Below, one piece after another: positions 24,711-33,115 of a stretch of 64,000 nt of DNA. Both the position numbers and the translations under genes were made by a program. The stretch is from Micromonospora costi (GTDB lineage Bacteria > Actinomycetota > Actinomycetes > Mycobacteriales > Micromonosporaceae), in NCBI RefSeq assembly GCF_003626655.1, contig NZ_RBAN01000004.1, forward strand, positions 744,001-808,000, given 5' to 3'. The notes below the pieces were generated by a model. That model worked only from the letters and a program-made list of their open reading frames with translations, was not told where the DNA came from and did not search any database. Position 1 is the first letter of the stretch. Each line of letters starts with the position of its first letter.

Positions 24711-25617
24711 TGCTGTTCTCCTGGACCCCGTCGGCGGGCTGGTAGTGCGCGAGGAAGAGTTCTTCGAGGTCGGGTTCGGTGGCCCGGATGCTGGCGACCT
24801 CGTGACGGGCGAGGACCCGGATGAGGTCGTTGGGGCTGGCGGCGAGGGCGAACTGGGCGGTCGGGCCATCGATGGTCAGGTCCGAGATACCGGGGAGGGC
24901 GGCGAAGGCGGACTGGTCGATCGGGCCCGCGAAGGTGATGTCGAAACGGTGGATGGCGTGGTCGCGGAGCCGGGCGACGGCCTCGAGGGCGACGAGACGG
25001 CCCTCGCGGATGATTCCGACCCGGTCGGCGACGGCCTCGACCTCCGTCATGATGTGTGAGGACATGAAGACGGTCTGCCCGGCGGCCCGGGCCTCCCGGA
25101 CGAGGTCGAGGAAGGTCTGCTGGACCAGCGGATCCAGTCCGGAGGTCGGTTCGTCGAGGATCAACAGGTCAGGTCGGTGCATGAACGCCTGCACGAGACC
25201 GACTTTCTGCCGGTTGCCCTTGGACAGCGTCTTGATCCGAGCGGACAGGTCGAGGTCGAGGCGGCCGGCCAGGTCTTCGATGCGCTGTCGCGGTACGCCG
25301 CCGCGCAGAGCGGCCAGGAAGGTCAGGCATTCGCTCACGCGCTGGCGGGGGTTGACGACGAAGTCGCCGGCGAGGTAGCCGATACGCCGGTGAAGGTCGA
25401 CAGCATGCTCGCTCGGGTTCCTGTCGAACAACCAGGCCTTGCCGCCGGTAGGACGGATGAGGTCCAGAAGCAGCCGGATGGTGGTGGACTTCCCCGCGCC
25501 GTTCGGGCCGAGGTAACCGAACACCTCACCCTCGCCCACCGTCAGGTCCAGGTCGACCAACCCGCGGCGAGACCCGTACGTCTTGCTCAGCTTCTCCAGC
25601 CGAATCACGTATCCCAT
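24703..25617 (-). CDS. ABC transporter ATP-binding protein
   Basis: A 304-residue ATPase. Walker A GPNGAGKSTT, signature LSKGNRQKVGLVQAF, Walker B LLILDEPTSGLDPL and the MSSHIMTEVEAVADR segment are all intact. A C-terminal domain of about 80 residues, typical of drug-export ATPases, is shared with the ATPase at 26317, including the same GNRQKV and DEPTSGLDPL words, so the two are related. It is read before the permease with an 8-base overlap. It starts 90 bp from the divergent regulator gene, with a 16-bp palindrome in between. Confidence 0.93.
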   Translation of the reverse strand: MGYVIRLEKLSKTYGSRRGLVDLDLTVGEGEVFGYLGPNGAGKSTTIRLLLDLIRPTGGKAWLFDRNPSEHAVDLHRRIGYLAGDFVVNPRQRVSECLTFLAALRGGVPRQRIEDLAGRLDLDLSARIKTLSKGNRQKVGLVQAFMHRPDLLILDEPTSGLDPLVQQTFLDLVREARAAGQTVFMSSHIMTEVEAVADRVGIIREGRLVALEAVARLRDHAIHRFDITFAGPIDQSAFAALPGISDLTIDGPTAQFALAASPNDLIRVLARHEVASIRATEPDLEELFLAHYQPADGVQENSNA

Positions 25618-25637
25618 GTCTTCGAGAGTAGAGAAGT

Positions 25638-25653
25638 TTCAGAGATCTCTGAA
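25638..25653. promoter_or_regulatory. Perfect 16-bp palindrome, probable MarR-type operator
   Basis: TTCAGAGATCTCTGAA lies between the divergent ABC ATPase (25617) and GbsR/MarR (25708) genes, 20 bp from the former start. It is the best candidate operator for the regulator. Confidence 0.65.
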
Positions 25654-25664
25654 GGTTCGTGGGT

Positions 25665-25683
25665 GTTAGAATTTCGTTAGAAT
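25665..25683 (+). promoter_or_regulatory. Tandem GTTAGAAT repeats with -10-like boxes
   Basis: GTTAGAAT occurs at 25665-25672 and 25676-25683, each containing TAGAAT. They lie 24-42 bp before the GTG 25708 and could be alternative -10 elements or a tandem binding site. Confidence 0.4.
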
Positions 25684-25707
25684 CGGGCGACGAGAGGAAC
25701 GTGAACC

Positions 25708-26160
25708 GTGGCGCTGAGTGAGCCGGCGGAACGCTTGGCCCTCGCCCTCGCTCAGGGCGGGATGCAGCGGATGACAGCGCGCGTCCTCGCGGCTCTGCTG
25801 TTCACCGACCAGGAGACCATGACGGCCGGGGACCTGAGCGAGAGTCTCGCGACGAGTTCGGGCAGCGTGTCGACCGCGGTGAAGACCTTGACCGTGGTGG
25901 GGCTGATCGAGAGGGTTCCGGCCCCGGGGAGTCGCCGCGAGCATTTCCGGCTTCGTGAGCACGCGTGGGCGACTCTGATGTCCAGTCAGAACCAGCTGGT
26001 GAAGCTGATGATGGATGTCGCTGAGGAGGGCATCGCGGCGACGGGCGAGGACACTCCGGGTCACCGCCGGTTGGCCGAGATGAGGGATTTCTACGCGTAC
26101 CTGTGGCAGCGGCTTCCCGAGCTGATCGACACCTGGAAGGCCGGCCGGACCTCCCGCTGA
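25708..26160 (+). CDS. GbsR/MarR-family regulator
   Basis: A 150-residue winged helix-turn-helix protein. The DNA-binding domain is at about 25-90 (TARVLAALLFTDQETMTAGDLSESLATSSGSVSTAVKTLTVVGLIERV, then a wing with GSRREHF), and the ends are helical for dimerisation (RRLAEMRDFYAYLWQRLPELI). The GTG at 25708 is preceded by GAGAGGAA. It lies between two related ABC exporters, divergent from one and upstream of the other, so it may control both. The palindrome at 25638 is its likely operator. A hairpin lies between its stop and the next gene. Confidence 0.9.
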   Translation: MALSEPAERLALALAQGGMQRMTARVLAALLFTDQETMTAGDLSESLATSSGSVSTAVKTLTVVGLIERVPAPGSRREHFRLREHAWATLMSSQNQLVKLMMDVAEEGIAATGEDTPGHRRLAEMRDFYAYLWQRLPELIDTWKAGRTSR

Positions 26161-26163
26161 GCA

Positions 26164-26220
26164 GCAACCGGCTGCGTCCGGTGGCGCCGAACCGGCACCC
26201 GTTCCGCCGCGGCCGGTTGC
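26164..26220. terminator. Nested hairpin between regulator and ABC genes
   Basis: GCAACCGGC (26164-26172) pairs with GCCGGTTGC (26212-26220), and inside it CCGGT (26178-26182) pairs with ACCGG (26191-26195). It may end regulator transcription or attenuate read-through into the ABC operon. Confidence 0.45.
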
Positions 26221-26316
26221 GCTCTTCCCAACGTCGATGTCCGGCACGTACGCTGAGCTCTGGTGTGCCGGGAAGTCTGGTCGGCTGTCGCGTCCGTCGC
26301 CGACCAGGGAGATTCC

Positions 26317-27204
26317 GTGACCGTCGCCGCCATCCGCACTGCCGCCCTGACGAAACACTACGGCTCCGTCCACGCACTGGACGAGCTGGATCTGACCGTG
26401 CCGGCCGGGCAGGTCTTCGGCTTCCTCGGCCCCAACGGCGCGGGCAAATCCACCACCATCCGGCTGCTGCTCGGTCTGGCCCGCCCGACGGCCGGTCGCG
26501 CATGGATTTTCGATGCGGACGCGGCAGACGTGGCGGTGGCCCACCGATCGATCGCGTACGTGCCCGCTGACGTCGCGCTCTGGCCCTCCCTGACCGGCGC
26601 CGAGATCCTTGAGCTGCTGGGGCGGGTCGGGCCGGGGGTCGACCGGGCCTACCGGAACGAGCTGGTGGACCGGTTCGCCGTGGACCTGTCCAAGCCGGGA
26701 CGGGCGTACTCCACCGGGAACCGGCAGAAGGTGGCTCTGGTGGCCGCGTTCGCGACCCGGGCTCCCCTGCTCGTCCTCGACGAGCCGACCAGCGGCCTGG
26801 ACCCACTGATGGAACGGGAGTTCCAGGCCGCGGTGGCCCAGGCCCGCGAGCGCGGGCAGACGGTGTTCCTCAGCTCCCACCAGCTGGCCGAGGTCGAGGC
26901 GCTGTGTGATCAGGTGGCGATCCTGCGCGCGGGTCGTCTCGTCGAGGTCGCCGCGGTGTCGGATCTTCGCCGGCTGCACCGCAGTCAGGTCGAGGTCACC
27001 TTCACCGGCCCGCCGCCGGACCTGACCGGGGTGACCGGCGTCGAAACGGTGCAGCGCACGGGCCCGGCCCAACTGCGGTTCACACTGACCGGCCCGCCGG
27101 CAGTGGCGCTGCGGGCCCTCTCCGAGGCGCAGGTGACCGCGGTGCGGATCACCGAGCCGACGCTGGAGGAGATCTTCCTCGACTACTACACGCTGGAGTC
27201 CTGA
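26317..27204 (+). CDS. ABC transporter ATP-binding protein
   Basis: A 295-residue ATPase. Walker A GPNGAGKSTT, Q-loop region, signature YSTGNRQKVALVAAF, Walker B LLVLDEPTSGLDPL and the SSHQLAEVEALCDQ segment are present, followed by an 80-residue C-terminal domain ending LEEIFLDYY. It is related to the ATPase at 24703. The GTG at 26317 is preferred to a start at 26263 because GGGAGA lies about five bases upstream. Its TGA overlaps the permease ATG as TGATG. With the permease it forms a drug-exporter-like ABC system of unknown substrate. Confidence 0.93.
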   Translation: MTVAAIRTAALTKHYGSVHALDELDLTVPAGQVFGFLGPNGAGKSTTIRLLLGLARPTAGRAWIFDADAADVAVAHRSIAYVPADVALWPSLTGAEILELLGRVGPGVDRAYRNELVDRFAVDLSKPGRAYSTGNRQKVALVAAFATRAPLLVLDEPTSGLDPLMEREFQAAVAQARERGQTVFLSSHQLAEVEALCDQVAILRAGRLVEVAAVSDLRRLHRSQVEVTFTGPPPDLTGVTGVETVQRTGPAQLRFTLTGPPAVALRALSEAQVTAVRITEPTLEEIFLDYYTLES

Positions 27205-28850
27205 TGGCCTCCCTCGACACCCGCGTCGCGAGAGGCGGTGCGGACCCGACGCGCGCTGCCCGGCATGTCGGCGGACGGGTGATCGCCACGCTCGCGCTGC
27301 GACAGATCCGACGCGGCGCGTCGATCGTCATCGTGCTGGTCGCCGGGATGTCCGCGATGGTCGCCGCCACCTATGCGGGCACCGTCGGCGACGCGCTCGA
27401 CGCTGCCGCACTCGCTGCCCTGGCCGAGAACCCGGCCGTCCGCACGCTGTTCGGTGAACCCGTCGCCCTGGACGATCCCGGCGGGTTCACGGTCTGGCGC
27501 ACCGGCACCGTGCTCGGCGTGCTGGTCGGCGTCTGGGGGCTCCTCACCGCCACCCGGATCACCCGGGGAGAGGAAGACACCGGCCGATGGGACCTGCTGG
27601 CCGCCGGCCGCGCCCCGGTGGCCTCGATCGTGGCCCGGCACCTCGTCGTCCTGGCCGGGGCGCTCCTGGCAGCCGGGCTCGCGACCGCTGGCGCCCTCAT
27701 CGCTGTCGGCACCGCGCCTGTTGGCGCCGTGCTGCACGGTGCGGGCGTGGCCCTCGTCGGGGTCTCCTTCGCCGCCGCCGGCACCCTGGCCGCCCAGATT
27801 CTCCCCGCCCGGGGCGCGGCCACCGGCGCCGCCGTCGCTCTGCTCGGTGCCACGCTCCTGATGCGGATGGTGGGCGACGGCATCGACGCGCTCGGTTGGC
27901 TGCGCTGGCTGTCGCCGTTCGGTCTGACCGCGCTGGCGCAGCCGTACGCGGCGAACCGGGTCATGCCACTGGCCGTGCTCACGGTCGCCGCCGTCGGCCT
28001 GCTTGTCGCGGCTGTGTTCGCCGCCCGGCGTCGCGACGTACGCGGCGGCTGGCTCGCCGCCCCGGCGGGGCGCCCGCCCCGACTGTGGCTACTCGGTTCG
28101 GTACCGGGCTTCGCCACCCGGCGTCTGGCGCGCCCACTGCTCGGCTGGGCAACCGGCATCGCCTCGTACTACCTGCTCATCGGTCTGCTCGCCGTGTCGA
28201 TGACCGACTTCCTCGCCGACAACGCCCGCTTCGCCGACCTCGCCTCCCACGCCGGGTTCGGCGGCCTGGGTACGGTCGACGGCTACGTGGCCGCCCTGTT
28301 CGCGCTGCTCGCGATCCCGATCGGCGTGTTCGCCGCCGTCCGGATCGCCACCACCGCCGCCGACGAGAACAACCGCCGGATGACCCTGCTGTACGCCCAA
28401 CCCGTCACCCGCACGCGGCTGCTGACCGCCGAGGTCGCCGTCACCACTGCGGGCACCGTGTTTCTCGCCATCAGCGCGGGCTTCGCCACCTGGGCCGGCT
28501 CGGCCGCTGTGGACGCACCACTGGGACTCGGCGCGGCCCTTGCGGGCGCCGTCAACGTCCTTGCTGTCGCGCTGCTGTGCCTGGGCGCGGCGGTGCTCGC
28601 GCTGGGCTGGGCGCCTCGTACCGTCGCGCTCGTCGGAGCGCTGCCGGCGGCCGGCGGGTTCCTCCTTCACGTCCTCGCCGACAGCACCGGCGCTCCACCG
28701 TGGGTTGATCGGCTGTCCCCGTTCACGCACCTCGCACCCGTACCGGACCTACCGCCGAACTGGCCCGCCGCAGCCGTCATGCTGACCACCGCCGTCGCGC
28801 TCTCCCTGCTCGGAGCGATCGGCTACCAACGGCGCGACCTGCGCGGATAG
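27204..28850 (+). CDS. ABC permease, two-repeat form (548 aa)
   Basis: A 548-residue membrane protein with about twelve hydrophobic segments in two repeats, each resembling the 262-residue permease at 23922, so a single chain probably supplies the work of a permease dimer. Repeat one covers about 20-270 (ITRGEEDTGRWDLLAAGRAP) and repeat two about 290-545 (ADENNRRMTLLYAQPVTRTRLLTAEVA). The terminal YQRRDLRG recurs in related permeases here. It starts within the ATPase stop (TGATG). This permease form occurs in actinomycete systems linked to antibiotic export; here the substrate is unknown. Confidence 0.9.
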   Translation: MASLDTRVARGGADPTRAARHVGGRVIATLALRQIRRGASIVIVLVAGMSAMVAATYAGTVGDALDAAALAALAENPAVRTLFGEPVALDDPGGFTVWRTGTVLGVLVGVWGLLTATRITRGEEDTGRWDLLAAGRAPVASIVARHLVVLAGALLAAGLATAGALIAVGTAPVGAVLHGAGVALVGVSFAAAGTLAAQILPARGAATGAAVALLGATLLMRMVGDGIDALGWLRWLSPFGLTALAQPYAANRVMPLAVLTVAAVGLLVAAVFAARRRDVRGGWLAAPAGRPPRLWLLGSVPGFATRRLARPLLGWATGIASYYLLIGLLAVSMTDFLADNARFADLASHAGFGGLGTVDGYVAALFALLAIPIGVFAAVRIATTAADENNRRMTLLYAQPVTRTRLLTAEVAVTTAGTVFLAISAGFATWAGSAAVDAPLGLGAALAGAVNVLAVALLCLGAAVLALGWAPRTVALVGALPAAGGFLLHVLADSTGAPPWVDRLSPFTHLAPVPDLPPNWPAAAVMLTTAVALSLLGAIGYQRRDLRG

Positions 28851-28898
28851 CCCACCGGAAGGTTCGGAAGCGCCCGCGAGGCGCGGCCAGACGTTGCC

Positions 28899-29216
28899 CT
28901 AATAGACGTCCTCGTACCCCTGCCGCCAGCGTTCGGCGTTGTAGGCGGCTCCCTCGCGAAAGAACCACACGAACAGCCCACCGCCGCCGCACAACGCAAC
29001 CCCGAGCAGCGGCACCCAGTCCTGCTCGACGATCGCCGACACGAGGAACATCACCGTGAACACCGCTGCGGCCAGCAGACTCGGCTCCGGGCGTCGCAGC
29101 CAGTAACCCACCCGGCCGCTGCGCTGACGCAGACGGCGTGGCGGTGTCTCCGCGACCTTGACCAGCGGCACACGCACCAGGCGACGTCGCCGTCGCCGCT
29201 GCCGCCTACCCGCCAC
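28899..29216 (-). CDS. Small two-helix membrane protein, unknown
   Basis: About 105 residues with a strongly basic N-terminus (a run of arginines after RRQ), two hydrophobic segments at about 50-68 and 72-90 (FTVMFLVSAIV, PLLGVALCGGGGLFVWFF) and an acidic end (RWRQGYEDVY). The GTG at 29216 is used because the frame extends back into the next gene otherwise; a later GTG at 29162 is also possible. It converges with the 548-residue permease gene. No family was recognised. Confidence 0.55.
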   Translation of the reverse strand: MAGRRQRRRRRRLVRVPLVKVAETPPRRLRQRSGRVGYWLRRPEPSLLAAAVFTVMFLVSAIVEQDWVPLLGVALCGGGGLFVWFFREGAAYNAERWRQGYEDVY

Positions 29217-29320
29217 GACCCCACCGTACGGGACCTGGGAATCTGTGCCTCCCACGCCCGAACGCGTCACCGCGGGCGAGCCGGCCCGGAACCTGCGGAT
29301 TCGCTCACCGAGCGGAAGTG

Positions 29321-29962
29321 TCAGGCGTCGCGGCGGCCGAAGGTGAGAGCGGCGAGCGTGAGGGCAGCGAGTGTCCAGGTGATGGTGGCGGCGGCGCCGC
29401 GGGACGGGTCGACGGCGGCGGTGTCCGGCAGGTAGGCGGCGCTCGCGCCGAACCGGGCCCGCAGCACCGGACCGGCGATGACGTACACGAACAGCAGGAG
29501 CACCACGGCGGGCACTGCGCGGCGGACGACGCCGGCGACCGCCGCGCCGAGCAATGTGGTGAGCGTCAGGTACGCGGTCGCGGCCGGCAGCCACGCGGCC
29601 CCACCGGCCGGCAGGGAGCTGGTGGCGGCCGTTGCGGCGGCCACCGGGAGCGTCAGGGCAGCCAGCGCGAGGGCCTTCACGGCCTGCAGTGGCAGGCGCC
29701 GGGGCATGGCGAGCAGCGTCGTGCGGATCTGGTCGCCCTCCTGGTACTCGGACACGGCCGCCAGTACGCCGAGCACCAGGAAACCGGCCTGGGTGTACCC
29801 GAGCGGGGCCAGGGCCGGGTCATCGCCGAGCGGCTCACCGCGGGACTCGGCGGCCGCGTACGCGAACGTCAGCAGCAGGTTGGCGGCCCAGGTCAGCAGC
29901 GCGGTCCGGCGCAGCGACGGCAGGGTCAGCAGTTTGCGCAGTTCAGCTCGGGCGGTGGTCAT
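29321..29962 (-). CDS. ABC-2 type permease
   Basis: A 213-residue membrane protein with six hydrophobic segments and the ARAELRKLLTLPSLRRTALL entry typical of ABC-2 permeases that pair with BcrA-like ATPases. SEYQEGDQIRTTLLAMPRR is the conserved cytoplasmic loop, and the terminal FGRRDA matches the other ABC-2 permeases here. It is the third gene of a leftward trio (ATPase 30705, permease 29959, this gene). It starts by ATGA overlap with the gene before it. Two related permeases imply a heterodimeric exporter. Confidence 0.9.
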   Translation of the reverse strand: MTTARAELRKLLTLPSLRRTALLTWAANLLLTFAYAAAESRGEPLGDDPALAPLGYTQAGFLVLGVLAAVSEYQEGDQIRTTLLAMPRRLPLQAVKALALAALTLPVAAATAATSSLPAGGAAWLPAATAYLTLTTLLGAAVAGVVRRAVPAVVLLLFVYVIAGPVLRARFGASAAYLPDTAAVDPSRGAAATITWTLAALTLAALTFGRRDA

Positions 29963-30708
29963 ACGTCCCGCCGCTGGAACAGGACGGCGCCGACCGCCAG
30001 TAACGCCACGACCCAGGCCGTCATCACCAGTCCGGCGGTCACCGGGGCGATCGCGACGGGGAAGTCCGCGCCGCGGATGAACATCCGCGCGCCGACGATG
30101 TCCGGCAGGTACGCGGCGAGGTCGGTGACCTTCGTCAGCAGGTACGACACGGAGACGACGGAGCTGTTGATGATCAGCAGCGTCAGCGGCACGATGCCGT
30201 TGCGGGTGATCAGCGCGATCGCGTACGCCAGCAGTGCGGTCAGCGTCCAGTAGAGGACGGCGGCGGCGACCCGCGTGAGCGCCGGTGCCGGCACGTGTTC
30301 GCCGTGCAGCACCTGGGTGAGGGTGAGCGTGACGACCGCGGTGACCGACGCCTGCGCCGCGACGACCAGCACGAGCGCGGTGGTCTTCGCCGCGAGCAGA
30401 CGCAGCCTGTCGGGCACGGCGGTGAGCGTCGCGGTGAGTTGGCGGGCGCCCGGGGCGTCCTTACCCGTGGACGTGTATTCGCTGCTCACCACGATCACGC
30501 CGAGGACCATCGGACCGATCAGGCCGATCCCCAGGTCGCGTAGGCCCAGGTCGGACGTGTCGGTGAGGGTGCCGGCGGCGATGGCACGGCGGGTGTACGG
30601 CGCGTTGAGCAGGACGACCACGGGCGCGAGGAGCGTGCCCAGCACCAGGCCGACCCAGGCGGTGGGCAGGCCGAGCAGCTTGCGGAGTTCGGCGCGGACC
30701 AGGCTCAC
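29959..30708 (-). CDS. ABC-2 type permease
   Basis: A 249-residue membrane protein with six hydrophobic segments. It is related to the permease at 29321: both begin VRAELRKLL or similar, contain an SEYTSTGKDAPGARQLTATLTAVP-type loop and end QRRDV or GRRDA. The GTG at 30708 overlaps the ATPase stop as GTGA; a GTG three bases earlier is equally possible. It sits between the ATPase and the second permease in one operon. The exporter is divergent from its probable sensor kinase at 31529. Confidence 0.9.
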   Translation of the reverse strand: MSLVRAELRKLLGLPTAWVGLVLGTLLAPVVVLLNAPYTRRAIAAGTLTDTSDLGLRDLGIGLIGPMVLGVIVVSSEYTSTGKDAPGARQLTATLTAVPDRLRLLAAKTTALVLVVAAQASVTAVVTLTLTQVLHGEHVPAPALTRVAAAVLYWTLTALLAYAIALITRNGIVPLTLLIINSSVVSVSYLLTKVTDLAAYLPDIVGARMFIRGADFPVAIAPVTAGLVMTAWVVALLAVGAVLFQRRDV

Positions 30709-31418
30709 CACGGGCCACCCGCCTCGGTGGCGGTCAGCGCGAGGAAGGCGTCCTCCAGGGTGCGATGGTCGCCGGTGACCTCGGCGAGGTCGCCGTGGAT
30801 CACGATCCGGCCCTTGTCGATCACGATGACGTCGTCGGCGATCTCGGCCAGCTCGCCCATCAGGTGGCTGGAGAGCAGGACGGTACGTCCCTGCGCGGCG
30901 CTGTCCCGGAGGAACTCGCGCATCCAGCGGATTCCGGCCGGGTCCAGGCCGTTGACCGGTTCGTCCAGAACCAGGACCTCGGGGTCGCCGAGCAGCGCGG
31001 TGGCGAGCCCGAGCCGGCGGCTCATGCCGAGGGAGAAGCGGCCGGCGCGCTTCCGTGCGTGGCCGGTCAGGCCCACGACCTCCAGGACCTCGTCGGCGCG
31101 GGAGTCGGGCAGGCCGTTGCTGGCGGCCACCCAGCGCAGGTGGGCGCGGGCCGTGCGGGCCCGGTGCGCGCCGCTGCCGTCGAGCAGCGCGCCGACCGTC
31201 GTGAGCGGACGGTCCAGTTTCGGGTACGGGCGGCCGCAGATCAGCGCGGTCCCGCTCTGCGAACGATCCAGGCCGAGCAGGATGCGTAGCGTCGAGGTCT
31301 TGCCGGCCCCGTTGGGCCCGAGGAAGCCGGTGACCCGGCCGGGTCGGGCTTCGAAGCTGACGTCGTACAGGATCTGGGTCCTGCCCTTGGTCTTGCTGAC
31401 GCGATCGATCGTGATCAT
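30705..31418 (-). CDS. ABC transporter ATP-binding protein (BcrA-like)
   Basis: A 237-residue ATPase. Walker A GPNGAGKTST, signature FSLGMSRRLGLATAL, Walker B VLVLDEPVNGLDPAGIRWMR and SSHLMGELAEI are present. The NGLDPAGIRW form and overall shape match the ATPase at 17674, but this one lacks the long C-terminal extension. It is the first gene of a leftward ATPase-permease-permease operon. The ATG at 31418 lies 110 bp from the divergent kinase start, with a near-perfect palindrome between. It probably energises export of an antimicrobial or related compound. Confidence 0.93.
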   Translation of the reverse strand: MITIDRVSKTKGRTQILYDVSFEARPGRVTGFLGPNGAGKTSTLRILLGLDRSQSGTALICGRPYPKLDRPLTTVGALLDGSGAHRARTARAHLRWVAASNGLPDSRADEVLEVVGLTGHARKRAGRFSLGMSRRLGLATALLGDPEVLVLDEPVNGLDPAGIRWMREFLRDSAAQGRTVLLSSHLMGELAEIADDVIVIDKGRIVIHGDLAEVTGDHRTLEDAFLALTATEAGGPW

Positions 31419-31496
31419 GCGCCTGAGTCAACCGGCATCCGGGCCCGCGCACATCGGACCGCTCTCGGATCCCGACGGCCGCGTCGGCCCGTGGGC

Positions 31497-31516
31497 TCTC
31501 AGACCCTGGTCTGAGA
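31497..31516. promoter_or_regulatory. 20-bp dyad between ABC and kinase genes
   Basis: TCTCAGACC, two central bases and GGTCTGAGA. It is 12 bp before the kinase GTG and 78 bp from the ATPase start. It is a candidate site for the regulator at 32374, possibly an autoregulatory block so near the start. Confidence 0.55.
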
Positions 31517-31528
31517 ACTACAGTCGGC

Positions 31529-32377
31529 GTGGTGAACGCCCATCCGCGCCCCGCTCTGCGGTCCAGGGCCGTGCCGGTGGTCGCCGTGGTGATCAGCGTG
31601 CTGACGATGGCCATGTGTACGGTCGGCGCGCAGGGCCCGCTCGCGGTCGTCCTGCCGCCGCTGATCGTCGGCGGCGCCGTCACTGCCGCGGTATGGGCGG
31701 TACGCCGGTCACGCGCCGACCGGGCGGCCTACGAGTCGCGGCTGACCGCCTGGGCCGCGTCCGAGGCGGTGCTCGCCGAGCGGTTGCGGATCGCCCGCGA
31801 CCTGCACGACATCGTCTCGCACGGCCTGGGGCTGATCACCGTCCGCGCGGCGGCCACCCGGCACCTGCCCAAGCCCGCCGAGGTGGCGGTGGCGCTCACC
31901 GACATCGAGGACGCGAGCCGGCACGCGACGGCCGAGCTACGCCGCATGCTCACGGTCCTGCGGGAGCCATCGGCCGCCGGCCGCCGCGCGCCGGTGGACA
32001 GCCTCGAGGATCTGCCCGGCATCGTGCACGGGGCGTCGCTCGTCGGGCTCCGGGCACGGCTGACGGTCGCGCCACTCGGCGCGGTGTCACAGGGCGTACA
32101 GGTCGCCGTCTGCAAGACCGTGCGGGAGGCGCTCAGCAACGCGGCGCGGTACGCCGGGCCGACGGACGTGGGGGTGCGGGTGGACCGGGACGGGACGTAC
32201 GTGGTGGTCACGGTGGCCGACACCGGCCCGGTCGACGGGTGGCGGGCCTCGCCGGGCGCCGGTCACGGGCTGGCCGGGTTGCGGGAGCGGATCGGCAGCC
32301 TCGGCGGCACGCTGTCGGCCGAGCCCGTCGACGGAGGCTTCCGTGTCACCGCGCGGATCCGGGACGAGGCGGCGTGA
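31529..32377 (+). CDS. Sensor histidine kinase, short-membrane type
   Basis: A 282-residue kinase with only two hydrophobic segments (about 16-35 and 42-62) and a minimal external loop, a layout called intramembrane-sensing in other systems. The phospho-acceptor is in ERLRIARDLHDIVSHGLGL (about residue 94), then a GHKL domain with KTVREALSNAARYAG and GAGHGLAGLRERI. GTG starts at 31529 and 31532 cannot be told apart. It overlaps the regulator as GTGA. Intramembrane-sensing kinases beside ABC transporters often sense the transporter or its substrate. The divergent ABC operon is the expected partner. Confidence 0.92.
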   Translation: MVNAHPRPALRSRAVPVVAVVISVLTMAMCTVGAQGPLAVVLPPLIVGGAVTAAVWAVRRSRADRAAYESRLTAWAASEAVLAERLRIARDLHDIVSHGLGLITVRAAATRHLPKPAEVAVALTDIEDASRHATAELRRMLTVLREPSAAGRRAPVDSLEDLPGIVHGASLVGLRARLTVAPLGAVSQGVQVAVCKTVREALSNAARYAGPTDVGVRVDRDGTYVVVTVADTGPVDGWRASPGAGHGLAGLRERIGSLGGTLSAEPVDGGFRVTARIRDEAA

Positions 32378-33039
32378 GCGGGATCCGGGTGCTCCTGGTG
32401 GACGACCAGGCGCTGCTCCGACGCAGCCTCGCCATGATCATCGAGAACGAGCCGGACCTGGATGTCGTCGGCGAGGCCGGCGACGGTGCGCACGCCGTGG
32501 CCTGCGCCCGGACGAGCCGCCCCGACGTCATCCTGATGGACGTCCGGATGCCGCACCTCGACGGCCTCGTCGCCACCCGGCGCATCTGCGCCGACCCGGC
32601 GCTGTCCAGTGCCCGCGTCCTGGTCCTGAGCATGTTCGAGCTCGACGAGTACGTCTACGAGGCGCTGCACGCGGGCGCATCCGGTTTCCTGCTCAAGGAC
32701 GCCCGCCCCGACGAGCTGATCGACGCGATCCGCCGCACCCACCGTGGTGAATCGCTGTTCGCGCCGTCGATCCTCACCCGGCTCGTCGCCCACTACGTCA
32801 CGGCGCCCCGACCGGACCGGCCGACGCCCGCACTGCGAGGGCTGACCGGCCGTGAGGTCGAGGTGCTCACGCTGATCGGCGGCGGCCTGTCGAACGACGA
32901 GATCGCGACCGCCCTGGTGATCTCGGTGAAGACGGTGAAGACGCACATCACGCACCTGATGGCGAAACTGGCCGTCCGGGACCGGGCACAGCTCGTGATC
33001 GCCGCGTTCGACGCGGGGCTGGTACGGCCACGCCGCTGA
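32374..33039 (+). CDS. Response regulator, NarL/LuxR family
   Basis: A 221-residue regulator. Receiver domain with LLVDDQALLRRSL, the phospho-acceptor in VILMDVRMPHLDG and the lysine in FLLKDARP; LuxR helix-turn-helix at about 150-215 (LTGREVEVLTLIGGGLSNDEIATAL, KTVKTHITHLMAKL). The GTG at 32374 overlaps the kinase stop as GTGA. It is the cognate partner of the kinase at 31529. The dyad at 31497 lies in the only regulatory gap of the module and is its proposed site. A hairpin follows the stop. Confidence 0.92.
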   Translation: MSGIRVLLVDDQALLRRSLAMIIENEPDLDVVGEAGDGAHAVACARTSRPDVILMDVRMPHLDGLVATRRICADPALSSARVLVLSMFELDEYVYEALHAGASGFLLKDARPDELIDAIRRTHRGESLFAPSILTRLVAHYVTAPRPDRPTPALRGLTGREVEVLTLIGGGLSNDEIATALVISVKTVKTHITHLMAKLAVRDRAQLVIAAFDAGLVRPRR

Positions 33040-33051
33040 TCCCGATCCGTA

Positions 33052-33086
33052 GCGGCGACGGGACCGATCCGCCGGGGCGTCGCCGC
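33052..33086. terminator. Hairpin between convergent regulator and MFS genes
   Basis: GCGGCGACG (33052-33060) pairs exactly with CGTCGCCGC (33078-33086) around a 17-base loop, between stops at 33039 and 33116. Confidence 0.5.
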
Positions 33087-33115
33087 CCTCTGCGGTCGAC
33101 GAGAGCGTTCCTGGG

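Noticed and set aside
30727..33039. A 770-codon frame suggesting a giant regulator
   Set aside because: Only the last 221 codons match a response regulator; the rest is shadow of the ATPase and kinase genes.
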